Assembly: GCA_003605115.1 (NCBI GenBank)
Contig: QZKY01000011.1
Span: forward strand, 62,001-126,000
Direction: 5' to 3'
Length of the DNA stretch: 64,000 nucleotides
Source: Oxalobacter sp.
GTDB taxonomy: Bacteria; Pseudomonadota; Gammaproteobacteria; Burkholderiales; Burkholderiaceae_D
Within the stretch, counting starts at the first letter, position 1; the number at the start of each line of letters is the position of its first letter. The notes beneath the pieces were generated by a model. That model did not search any database, was not told where the DNA came from, and was given only the letters and a program-made list of their open reading frames with translations. Shown in pieces: positions 16,739 through 25,165 of this stretch. Position numbers and translations under genes: made by a program.

Positions 16739-17065
16739 CTACTCGTTAGTAGGTTCTGCAAGAGCCTGGGCGGTCACGTCGCTCCAGCTTTGAACATTGT
16801 TGATGGCGCGCCAAGTGTTCCACGTATGCATTGCGTCCGCATTTTGTCCTGGGTTGCCTTTCAGGTGGTAAACGCGCCCACTTTGGGTAATGCCCATTTT
16901 TTTGACATGGTCGAATTTCATGATGGCAGAGCTGACCCGACCCTCACCTGCGGTCAGGTTATAGCCGACAAAATGCCGCTCATTTTTATCGGTTTCCGCA
17001 ATAAGCCAGCTCGTTAATACGATTTCTGGTGTTTCGGTAATTGATGATACGGCCCATACAGTCAT
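16739..17065 (-). CDS. unknown 108-aa protein leading the tns operon
   Basis: Not recognised. A small soluble protein with the stretches SWLIAETDKNERHFVGYN, a charged FDHVKKMG and HTWNTWRAINN. No transmembrane segment or classic helix-turn-helix is obvious. It begins right after a GAGGTG ribosome site and ends 27 bases before tnsA, so it is the first gene of the transposition operon. Its position suggests a regulator or an accessory factor of transposition. It could also be an immunity or anti-silencing factor; nothing in the sequence decides. Confidence 0.65.
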   Translation of the reverse strand: MTVWAVSSITETPEIVLTSWLIAETDKNERHFVGYNLTAGEGRVSSAIMKFDHVKKMGITQSGRVYHLKGNPGQNADAMHTWNTWRAINNVQSWSDVTAQALAEPTNE

Positions 17066-17386
17066 AAACGCACCTCAATGGTTGTCAAAAGTATAAATAA
17101 ATTACTTTTTGGTAATGCTTAAATTTTGGGCTTTGTATTCTCGTTGAAAAATCAAGGTTTGTCAATAAACCCTTATAATTCAATATGTTACATTACACTT
17201 GCTATTATCGGAGCGCGATTTGATGTTGTCGCACGATTAATTAAAATGCACGCTTACACTTGCTGATTTGAGGGGGGTGAGAGGATGAATCAGACGGCTC
17301 AGATGCCCGCTATTCCGATTTAAATAATGCGGGGGAATTTAAAAACAGATGGGTTGGGAACTGCGGCATTGACCATCATGCCAAAT
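17066..17386 (-). promoter_or_regulatory. probable promoter region of the tns operon, with two direct repeats
   Basis: This AT-rich gap separates the tns operon from the Gabija-like pair. On the minus strand AGCAAGTGTAA occurs twice, followed in each case by CAT(N)TT(N)AATTA, about 60 bases apart (17253-17263 and 17194-17204). The repeats precede the 108-aa gene and could be operators or transposase sites. No gene is visible. Confidence 0.45.
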
Positions 17387-18805
17387 TTATCTAGGGGTAA
17401 GTATAGGAGTGGGTGAACAGACTACTACTCGACGAGCGCCTCTGGTAAGGGCAACGTATAAGTGTTTTGCATTCATTCTTTCTGGATGAAGCACTACTGC
17501 CACATCAGCCTCAAGTCCCTTCAATAAGAGAGTGCTACCAACAGAGCGGCGAGATAGCGGGCGACCCGCATGCCTGTGTTTTTCCCGTTCGTGGATTGCC
17601 GCAGCGTGAAATGTGCGCCCACCATCTGAAGCTGCCAGCATCGCAGCCATGCAACTACGCAGAATAGCAGGTCTATAAACGCGAACGCTTTGTTGTTCTG
17701 AAATTTGCCTTAGTACATTGAGAGCCGTGGCCAAGCTGGGATTGGCGGAAAAGGTAATTGCAGCAACCTCCGCTGAATTAGGCGGGTTTCTGGCAGTGCC
17801 TTGTCTAATGCTATTTATGCGACGAAGAAACTCTGGGGCTCCAACATTGGTCATCGTTTCACCTGCAAAATTCACAAGGCGAGTTAGAGCATCGTTTGCT
17901 ACAACATCGAAGCCCTGGCTAAAGTTGGTTAGGTCTTTTAAATCCACAGGTTCAACAGTAGCGGCCCCAGGGGTTTTGCTTGCCATAAAGTGACGTCCTT
18001 GAGCATTTACGCTGTCACCAATGACGAGTACTGTGCCGTCGCGATTAGGCGCCCTAGTGCGCGCTGCTTCAATGCGCTGTTTCTCTTCCGTGCCTGCCGC
18101 GAGCTCAACCCAGGTTACCTCATCAGGGCTTGTTCGCAAGTCAATCGCATTTCCTCCGGCTAGCTTTTGTCTGCAGTCAAGAAGCCAATGACCAAGTGTC
18201 TCCGTACCCGCGTTACGCCACCGCCACGGAGTTTGTAGTTCACCAATGGCAGGGAACTGAGTCAGAACATTGGTATCCCAATCTACAAGTTGATTGCCGC
18301 GAAAATTGAAGATGGCCTGCATGGGGTCCCCAAGTACGCAAGTTGGCAAAACCATCGCAGCCCAGTCAACGATAGCGTGTTGCTCAAGTGAGCAATCTTG
18401 GTACTCATCAACAATGAGACGAGAGTAGGTTGCTTGCAATATGTCACTTAGATGTCCTGCTTGAAGAAGACGCCAAGCCGCGCCTCGTATTGTGGGGTAA
18501 TCCCTTCCGGGGTTGTCGAGATTGAGGATGTTGGGTGGTAGTCCGCTTCGCATAGGGAAGGTGCCAGTGAGGCGCATAGCGAAGCCGTCAATGGTCATGA
18601 CACGGTAAGTTGAATTCGTAACATCAGCGCGCTGAAGCCGTGTACGTAATGCACCGGCTCCTGCATTTGTGTGCGTCAGAACCAAAACTGGTTTTTTAGC
18701 TGTATGGCGCTTGAGGGTGTCAGTAATGAGCTGCGTTTTTCCGCACCCAGCTGGTGCTGTGACCGTTCCACGTGAAGTAGCGAAGATGTCGAGCTCAAGT
18801 GGCAT
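17387..18805 (-). CDS. gajB: GajB-like UvrD-family helicase
   Basis: A 472-residue superfamily 1 helicase. Walker A is APAGCGKT (about 17-24), motif II reads LIVDEYQD, the Q-D pair GDPMQAIFNFRG is motif III, and motif VI is HLYVALTRGARR. Motif IV is weak. The protein is the second gene of a two-gene unit with the OLD nuclease, overlapping it by 11 bases. OLD nuclease plus UvrD-like helicase defines class 2 OLD proteins, which includes the Gabija phage-defence system; Bacillus GajB has a similar size. Its likely role is to sense or process phage DNA ends and activate the nuclease. The gene symbol is by analogy. Confidence 0.75.
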   Translation of the reverse strand: MPLELDIFATSRGTVTAPAGCGKTQLITDTLKRHTAKKPVLVLTHTNAGAGALRTRLQRADVTNSTYRVMTIDGFAMRLTGTFPMRSGLPPNILNLDNPGRDYPTIRGAAWRLLQAGHLSDILQATYSRLIVDEYQDCSLEQHAIVDWAAMVLPTCVLGDPMQAIFNFRGNQLVDWDTNVLTQFPAIGELQTPWRWRNAGTETLGHWLLDCRQKLAGGNAIDLRTSPDEVTWVELAAGTEEKQRIEAARTRAPNRDGTVLVIGDSVNAQGRHFMASKTPGAATVEPVDLKDLTNFSQGFDVVANDALTRLVNFAGETMTNVGAPEFLRRINSIRQGTARNPPNSAEVAAITFSANPSLATALNVLRQISEQQSVRVYRPAILRSCMAAMLAASDGGRTFHAAAIHEREKHRHAGRPLSRRSVGSTLLLKGLEADVAVVLHPERMNAKHLYVALTRGARRVVVCSPTPILTPR

Positions 18806-20531
18806 GGGCCCATCCCAAAAGGTCCATCACGAGTGCCTGAAATGCAGGGTCCGCGTTTTGTAAGTTGGGTCCGACAATATCGCGAGCAACACCTTCGAAT
18901 TTCCCAACAGATTTAAACCAACCACTATTTCCATTTTTGCCTACTCTGGATGCCTTCCCCAATAATGTACGGGCTTCATTGGTGAAGCCAACTAAGTTGG
19001 CTTCGGCGAACACAGATTCAAGAGTTGCCTCACCGGTAGACTTGCTGAGAATATGGTTGTTGACCAATTCCTCCCCGACCAATTCAATAGCGTACTGTAG
19101 GAGGGACTGAACTGATTTGTCATCCATACTTAAAAACAATTCGTCTTCAAGAGCTCTATTTTCACGCCATGTAATATGGTGACCACCGGCCCCCACATAG
19201 CGGTTAATGATTTCTTGAGTGGCAGGTTTATCATTATCGACTAGTACCATTACGCGATAACCTAAACTCAGAAGGGCGTTACCACGCGCATAGCATTTAT
19301 CAGGGTTTCCGCCTCCTACATTGACGTATGCTATGCCTTTTGCCCAGAGCGAGGGGTGTCCTTGCGTAACGTAATATTCATCCAAACCACGAACAAACCC
19401 AACTTCGCTAGCCCCTTCGCATACGATAACTGTTCGTGCCAGAAAGGCCTCGGGGTCAAGGCGAATCGTGCTTTGAACATCATCTTCCGTACCGACTCGC
19501 AGGACTTGATGGCCTTCTGCTATGGTTCGGACAACAAAAACTTGTTTGCCGTTGAGTTCTCGCACTGCTACAGGCGAATGAGTTGTCATGAAAACTTGGA
19601 GCGGAGAGGTGGTTTCTTTTGCGCCCAAAGAACCCAAGAGACGTATCAGCCGATGCGGTTCGAGTCCATGCTCCAACTCATCCACAAGAATAATCGATGC
19701 ACTATTAGCAGCAGCCCGCTGAAGTCCTGCAACCAAGAGCTTGGTTGACCCTGTTCCCAAGGAGCGCAAAGGAATACCGTTTTCGCTGTGAAGCGTAATT
19801 GCTCCATCGCCGATTGATACTGAGTGTGCATCAAGAAGGGCCTTGGCGTTTCCGCCAATTGGAATCCCCAATGAAGCGGCAGTATTAGTAACGGTTTGCA
19901 ATGCGTCAGTAAATTGGGCGTCAGCTTGGTTGCCAAAGTTTGCACGTGCTTCGCGTGCTGCGCGTGCTAATTCTGGCCCCAAATTTGCGCGTTCGTCCGA
20001 GAGGCGATTAAGTACGGACCCTCTTGTCCAGGATAGGTGTGAATGCGTATAGTTGCCAAGCCGGGCTGGGGAGATGCTTATCCGGTCTTTCCAGTTGATA
20101 CTGCGTTCTATCCCTTGTTGCTGCGCTCGCCGAGATACCAGAGACCAAGTTGGCTCCAAATCACCTGACACAGTCAAATTGAGAACGAGGACGGTTTCAA
20201 AGCCGTGACGAGGCTCTTCCTCAACGCTGCCTGTCGTGGCATCAAAAGCGCACAGGAAATCCCCATAGCTCTCCAAGTTTTTTAATTGGTCTGGAAGTGC
20301 GCCGAGTGTCAGCGTGATGCCAATAGGGCGAGTGACATCAAGGTTGAAAAAATCTGTATCACCAAATGAGATGTTGCGGCGAGCACCAAGGCATAAGTCG
20401 ATGGCATCTAGAATGGTGGTTTTACCGCTATCACCAGGCCCTATTAGGCAATTAATGCCTTCAGATGGAATCCAGTTTAGCACTTGAATTGAACGGAAAT
20501 TGCGGATTTCTATTTTTCTAATACGAGCCAC
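18795..20531 (-). CDS. gajA: GajA-like OLD-family ATPase/TOPRIM nuclease
   Basis: A 578-residue protein with an N-terminal ABC-type ATPase: Walker A GPGDSGKT (31-38), Walker B ILVDELEHGLEP (about 281-292), H-loop TTHSP (316-320). A TOPRIM nuclease domain follows with CEGASE (E372) and VLVDNDK (D432, D434). This order and length fit GajA of Gabija, a nuclease that nicks DNA when nucleotide pools fall during infection. The start is GTG with AGGAGA in front; the first residues ARIRKIEIRNFRS are typical for the family. The overlap with the helicase gene implies coupled translation. An alternative is another class 2 OLD system with the same layout. Confidence 0.8.
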   Translation of the reverse strand: MARIRKIEIRNFRSIQVLNWIPSEGINCLIGPGDSGKTTILDAIDLCLGARRNISFGDTDFFNLDVTRPIGITLTLGALPDQLKNLESYGDFLCAFDATTGSVEEEPRHGFETVLVLNLTVSGDLEPTWSLVSRRAQQQGIERSINWKDRISISPARLGNYTHSHLSWTRGSVLNRLSDERANLGPELARAAREARANFGNQADAQFTDALQTVTNTAASLGIPIGGNAKALLDAHSVSIGDGAITLHSENGIPLRSLGTGSTKLLVAGLQRAAANSASIILVDELEHGLEPHRLIRLLGSLGAKETTSPLQVFMTTHSPVAVRELNGKQVFVVRTIAEGHQVLRVGTEDDVQSTIRLDPEAFLARTVIVCEGASEVGFVRGLDEYYVTQGHPSLWAKGIAYVNVGGGNPDKCYARGNALLSLGYRVMVLVDNDKPATQEIINRYVGAGGHHITWRENRALEDELFLSMDDKSVQSLLQYAIELVGEELVNNHILSKSTGEATLESVFAEANLVGFTNEARTLLGKASRVGKNGNSGWFKSVGKFEGVARDIVGPNLQNADPAFQALVMDLLGWAHAT

Positions 20532-20608
20532 AAACTCTCCTTCATATTTTTAGGGAGGGAATAAATTTCCTTTCTTACCCTGACTTATTAGACGCTGTAT
20601 TCAAACCA

Positions 20609-23600
20609 TTAAGCTATCGCCCTCTGCCAAATCTCTTCAAGCACCCGCACCAACTGGTCTACTTTCGCTGACGGGAACAAACCTTCCGGCCCTTGTGAAT
20701 TGAGGTCGGTGAAGGGCGATTCGTAAAGTCGCGTCGGTTCCATCACGCCGTTTTCCATCAGGTGCTGCACGATAAGTTCGATGAACTCAATCTGGTTCGG
20801 TGTGGCAGTGGTGCCGCTGATGAATTCGCTGAGTGCCTGCATGGCTGCTTCGCGCTCCAGGCCAACCAGCGAGCGGATGAACAAGCCCAGCCCTTTGCTT
20901 TGCTCTTTGGCCTGCTGTATCAACTCCGACGAGCCACCCGCGTCCTTCAGCATCTTCTCCAGTTCTTCCAGGTCGGCAGGGGTGAGCGGCTGATTGCGGC
21001 GCAAGCGTTGCAGCGAGAGGTGCGACTCACGCCCTCTCAAGAATGCACGTGCTTTTTCCTTGAACTTCACCATGTTCAACCCCGCCGTAATTTGCGGTAG
21101 GTCGATGGTTACGCCTTCGCCGAGTTCATCTTCAAAATTGGTATAAACAATTATTTTTTTGCCTTTGGGAATCAGCTTCACGAGTGCGCGTAGTCTGCGC
21201 CGAACATTTTCCAGCATCGGCACGGTAACGCCTTCCCACCATTCCTCACTACCAATAGACTGGATGAGCACGATTTCCGCCTTAATGGCGGGAATGGCCG
21301 TTTGTTCTTCCAGTGCGCTAGCAATCGCCTGAATTCTTTCCTTGAGTCCGCTCCAATCCGGTTTGGCTTGCAGAATCGCCAGTTGCGTGCGCAAGGCCAG
21401 CATGTCGAAGCGCTTGGCTTCTTCGTCATCGTCCGTCAATGCGCTGGGCAGGTCGGCAACATGATGTGCCAGTTCTTCGGCATCTCCCTTGCTCAGGTTT
21501 TTCCAGGCATCGGCCTTCATGAATTTTTCAACGTGCTTGCGCTGCGGACGCACGACGAAATTATCCAGCTTCATGGCCGCAACAATCTGATGCAGCAACC
21601 CGGCGGTATCCTCGCGCACCTGCGCCACCGTCAGATGGTCGGCATATCCCTCATGCGCCTGTTCGACTTTAGTACCCGTTTGCTGTTCGGTATTCAGTAC
21701 GGCATCCAGCCCCGCGATGAGTTGCAGTCTGCCCTTGAACAAGCGCGTGCCCAGCGGCTCGGTGCCCCCTCCTTCTTTGAAATCCGGGTTCTGGTTGAAG
21801 AATTCCAGGTTCTGGCAGAAGTCGAAGATGTAGAAATTTTGCTTGTCCTGGCCCGGCGCAAACAAATCCTTGCACAGTCGCGTGCCACGCCCCACCATTT
21901 GCCAGAACTTGGTGCGCGAACGCACTACCTTGAAGAACACCAGGTTGACGACTTCCGGCACGTCAATGCCGGTATCCAGCATGTCCACCGAAATGGCGAT
22001 GTGGGGCGCCGACCCCTTCTTTGAAAAATCGTCGATAAGGCTTTGTGCGTATTCCGTTTTATACGTCACCACACGGGCAAAATGGCCTTTGTAGTGCGGG
22101 TAATTGGCATCGAAGCGTTTTGCGATGTAATCAGCATGGTCATTGTTCTTCGCAAAGATGATGGTCTTGCCCAGCCGGTCACCGCCTGCCACTTTCTGGC
22201 CCTTGGTCATCAGAGTTTCCAGTGCCTGGTCCACCGTACTTTCATTGAACAGCCACTTGTTGACGGCTTCGGCATTGACTTCATCGGGTACATTGCCGTC
22301 TTCATCCCACTCCAGTGCATCCCATTCTTCCTTTTCTGCTTCCGAAAGCTGGTCGTATTGGATGCCTTCGCGCAGGAATTTCAGCGGTACGGAAACCGGA
22401 ACCGCTGGAACCAGATGACCATCCGCCACCGCCTGCGCCAAATCATAGGCATCGGTCGGAACGCCGGTTTCCAAATCGAAGAGGCCGTAAGTATTGTGGT
22501 CGATTTCATCCTTGGGCGTGGCGGTCAGCCCCACCAGCAGTGAATCGAAATAATCAAAAATGGCGCGGTACTTCTGATACACGGAACGATGCGCTTCATC
22601 AATTACGATGAGGTCGAAATGCCCCACACCAAAGCGGCGTGTGTCATTGCACACGTCGTCTATCAAGTTCATCATTGTCGGGTAGGTGGAGACATACACG
22701 CGCCCTTCCGTTGCCTTGTCCGTCACCAGATTGACAGGTGCTGCATCCGGCAAATGCGTCTTGAAGGCATTCACGGCCTGATTCACCAGCGCCACGCGGT
22801 CAGCGAGGAAAAGGATGCGTTTCGCCCAGTTGCAGCGCATCAACACATCAGCCAGTGCAATGACCGTGCGCGTCTTGCCGGCACCCGTGGCCATCACCAG
22901 CAAAGATTTGCGCAGGTTGTCATTCTCGAAGCTGGCACCCACACGGCGTATGGCGCGGGTCTGGTAATAACGCTCGACGATGTTTTCATTGATGATGGCG
23001 TCGGCAAGCTTGCGGCGGCTGGTGCGGCGCTGCACCAGCAATTCCAGTTCATCTTTCTTGTAAAAGCCTTGCACCTGGCGCGGCGGGTAAGCCGCATCGT
23101 CCCACATCCAGTGTTCGTAGCCGTTGGAATAAAAGATGACCGGACGGCGGCCCGACATTTTTTCCAGGCAATCCGCATAAAGCTTTGCCTGCTGCTGACC
23201 TTCCATCGGGCTGCGTGTGGTGCGTTTGGCTTCAATCAGCGCCAGCGGTTTGCCATCTTCTCCCCAGAGCACATAATCCACAAAGCCCTTGCCTTCAGCA
23301 TTCGGCATGCCGGTGACTTCCACCTCAAAGTCTCGCTTCGAGTCAAGTTGCCAGCCCGCTTCCTTGAGCAACAGGTCGATGAAGGCTGTGCGGGTTTGCG
23401 CTTCGGAATAATCATGCGTGTCAGGAATGGCAATGTTGGCCTGCTTTGCTGCTGCCACTTGTTCGCGAAGCTGTTTGAGCTCTTCATCCAGCAAGGCTTT
23501 GCTGGAGAGCACCGCAGAAAGCTGTTCATCTTTCGCGTGCAGGTCAGCTTCAAGCTTTTGCAGCTGCGCCTGCGTTTGCGCGCTGCTGATAGGAATCTTG

Positions 23601-24022
23601 ACAAGCTTGTTCGGGTCGAAGGCCAGACTTGGCGCGGGGCGGGAGCTGCGGCCATAAGTGCGCGCCATCCAGTAACAGAAGTGGAAGAGTTCGCGCGTGG
23701 CATTGAGTGCATCGTACTGCGACATCGCGCGCGTGCCATGCACAGCCATATTGCCCAGTTCGCGGATGAGTCGCGCCTTGGTGAACAGCGCATCGCCAAC
23801 GGTTTTCTTGAAGCTGGGGTCGTGAATCAGCGCGCTCAGATTATCCTGATACGGCAAGCGCAGTGCCGGGTCATGTTTGTACAGCCAGGAGACAGCGAGT
23901 TCTAAAGTGCGACGGGCGTAAAAACAGGCTGCGCGCGCATCGCTATTGACCGCGCCTTCCGCCTTCATCGCGGCATCATGAAGTAATGACCACTCAGACT
24001 GGAGGAAGGCGAAGTTGCTCAT
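20609..24022 (-). CDS. hsdR: type I restriction enzyme R subunit with DUF4145 N-terminus
   Basis: A 1137-residue HsdR, the motor and nuclease of a type I system. Order: DUF4145 domain (about 15-130, ARAACFYARRTLELAVSW to RELGNMAVHG), a coiled segment, the HsdR nuclease domain (about 205-275, with D in FVDYVLWGEDG and LIEAKRT), the helicase with VMATGAGKT and IDEAHRS, then the C-terminal region that docks onto the methylase. The N-terminal DUF4145 and the residue pattern resemble EcoEI-type R subunits. The start is immediately after the hsdS stop (TAG then ATG). It is the last gene of hsdM-hsdS-hsdR. No frameshift is seen, so the enzyme looks intact. Confidence 0.93.
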   Translation of the reverse strand: MSNFAFLQSEWSLLHDAAMKAEGAVNSDARAACFYARRTLELAVSWLYKHDPALRLPYQDNLSALIHDPSFKKTVGDALFTKARLIRELGNMAVHGTRAMSQYDALNATRELFHFCYWMARTYGRSSRPAPSLAFDPNKLVKIPISSAQTQAQLQKLEADLHAKDEQLSAVLSSKALLDEELKQLREQVAAAKQANIAIPDTHDYSEAQTRTAFIDLLLKEAGWQLDSKRDFEVEVTGMPNAEGKGFVDYVLWGEDGKPLALIEAKRTTRSPMEGQQQAKLYADCLEKMSGRRPVIFYSNGYEHWMWDDAAYPPRQVQGFYKKDELELLVQRRTSRRKLADAIINENIVERYYQTRAIRRVGASFENDNLRKSLLVMATGAGKTRTVIALADVLMRCNWAKRILFLADRVALVNQAVNAFKTHLPDAAPVNLVTDKATEGRVYVSTYPTMMNLIDDVCNDTRRFGVGHFDLIVIDEAHRSVYQKYRAIFDYFDSLLVGLTATPKDEIDHNTYGLFDLETGVPTDAYDLAQAVADGHLVPAVPVSVPLKFLREGIQYDQLSEAEKEEWDALEWDEDGNVPDEVNAEAVNKWLFNESTVDQALETLMTKGQKVAGGDRLGKTIIFAKNNDHADYIAKRFDANYPHYKGHFARVVTYKTEYAQSLIDDFSKKGSAPHIAISVDMLDTGIDVPEVVNLVFFKVVRSRTKFWQMVGRGTRLCKDLFAPGQDKQNFYIFDFCQNLEFFNQNPDFKEGGGTEPLGTRLFKGRLQLIAGLDAVLNTEQQTGTKVEQAHEGYADHLTVAQVREDTAGLLHQIVAAMKLDNFVVRPQRKHVEKFMKADAWKNLSKGDAEELAHHVADLPSALTDDDEEAKRFDMLALRTQLAILQAKPDWSGLKERIQAIASALEEQTAIPAIKAEIVLIQSIGSEEWWEGVTVPMLENVRRRLRALVKLIPKGKKIIVYTNFEDELGEGVTIDLPQITAGLNMVKFKEKARAFLRGRESHLSLQRLRRNQPLTPADLEELEKMLKDAGGSSELIQQAKEQSKGLGLFIRSLVGLEREAAMQALSEFISGTTATPNQIEFIELIVQHLMENGVMEPTRLYESPFTDLNSQGPEGLFPSAKVDQLVRVLEEIWQRAIA

Positions 24023-25165
24023 CTAGAGTTCCCCGTTGAAGGCGCGGTGTTGTAATGACTTAAAAAGCGAGTCTAATTCAGTAGCAGACTCCGAAGTGGA
24101 GTGTCTATGTCTATCTAGAGTTTGCAATCGTGCTTCAAAAGCTTTTTGCGTTTTTACGTCAGGCAATGGGATTTTTAAGCTTCTAACTTCACTCATCGGA
24201 GGAAAATTTTGGAGGCCTGTCCCACGTGATAATCCCGCAAGTTTAGTTTGGATTTCACGCGATTCAATAACATGTTTAAGAAAAACTGGAGATGCAAGAT
24301 TTGTGTCAACGCGAACTCTTAGCAAAGCCTGATTGATGATACCTTTGGGTGCGTTGTACGGAACTATTGCAGCCTTACCCAGCGTGCCTGAGCAACTGAT
24401 AATAATATCGTTTGGCAACACTGAAAAATCAGACATTTCTTGAAATTTTTCTTCACTAATAAAGTAACGCCCTGTGAGGCAATCATCTTGAATAGCATTT
24501 CTCTGCTCGTAGACCATCGGACCTTCATCTACAAAAATTTCCTTTTTTAGAGCTCCGCCGAAAGGGCCTCGTTTCATAGAGGACACTTCGCCAAGCTCAA
24601 TTGTGGGAATTGCCTTTTGGGGGCCCAACATCTCAATGAAAATCGACTGCTGCAATTCCTCCAGCTGTGCCAAGGCTTCTCGACGCTTGGCGCGAAGTGC
24701 ATCTGCCTGGTCGAGAATGGCGGCAATGCGGCGTTGTTCTGAGATAGGTGGAAGATATAACTTTGTAGATAAAAACTCGCCTCTGTTCACGTGAAGCATT
24801 GTGGCGCCATGCAAATGCTTTCGCATATCTTGCAGTGCTAGCTCTAGGGAATGCCGAAGATAACGTTTATCAACTTTATCTGCTTTTGGCAAAACTCTGA
24901 AAATATGCTGATTCAGCAATGCCACGTCTGGCCCTTGCCATTCAAAAACACCTAAGGTTGCAGACCAAGAAACTAACAAATCTCCAGGATGGACATGAAG
25001 CTTCTCGCTGATTTTTTTAGTGGTTCTATTAAATGGCTTAGATTTATCAGTTAGGTTCTGAATCCGAATAATCTGTGTGCCAGCGTCTCCCCAGTCTTCG
25101 GGTTTAAAAGCTGCGCCATTAATAAATTCAGCCACTTCCCCCAGTTGTGAATAAATTGGTTTCAC
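24023..25165 (-). CDS. hsdS: type I restriction-modification specificity subunit
   Basis: A 380-residue HsdS with two target recognition domains, each followed by a conserved helix. The first domain covers about residues 1-145 and ends in EQRRIAAILDQADALRAKRREAL, the central coiled spacer. The second spans roughly 185-340 and ends in TQKAFEARLQTLDRHRHS. The DNA target is bipartite and cannot be read from sequence. It overlaps hsdM by four bases (ATGA) and abuts hsdR. The length is on the short side of normal (380-460), but both halves are present. Its base composition appears more AT-rich than hsdM and hsdR, as is common for fast-evolving specificity genes. Confidence 0.92.
   Translation of the reverse strand: MKPIYSQLGEVAEFINGAAFKPEDWGDAGTQIIRIQNLTDKSKPFNRTTKKISEKLHVHPGDLLVSWSATLGVFEWQGPDVALLNQHIFRVLPKADKVDKRYLRHSLELALQDMRKHLHGATMLHVNRGEFLSTKLYLPPISEQRRIAAILDQADALRAKRREALAQLEELQQSIFIEMLGPQKAIPTIELGEVSSMKRGPFGGALKKEIFVDEGPMVYEQRNAIQDDCLTGRYFISEEKFQEMSDFSVLPNDIIISCSGTLGKAAIVPYNAPKGIINQALLRVRVDTNLASPVFLKHVIESREIQTKLAGLSRGTGLQNFPPMSEVRSLKIPLPDVKTQKAFEARLQTLDRHRHSTSESATELDSLFKSLQHRAFNGEL

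Noticed and set aside
22589-23905. 438-aa open frame antisense to hsdR
   Set aside because: The composition is His- and Phe-rich and no family fits; hsdR on the other strand is complete.
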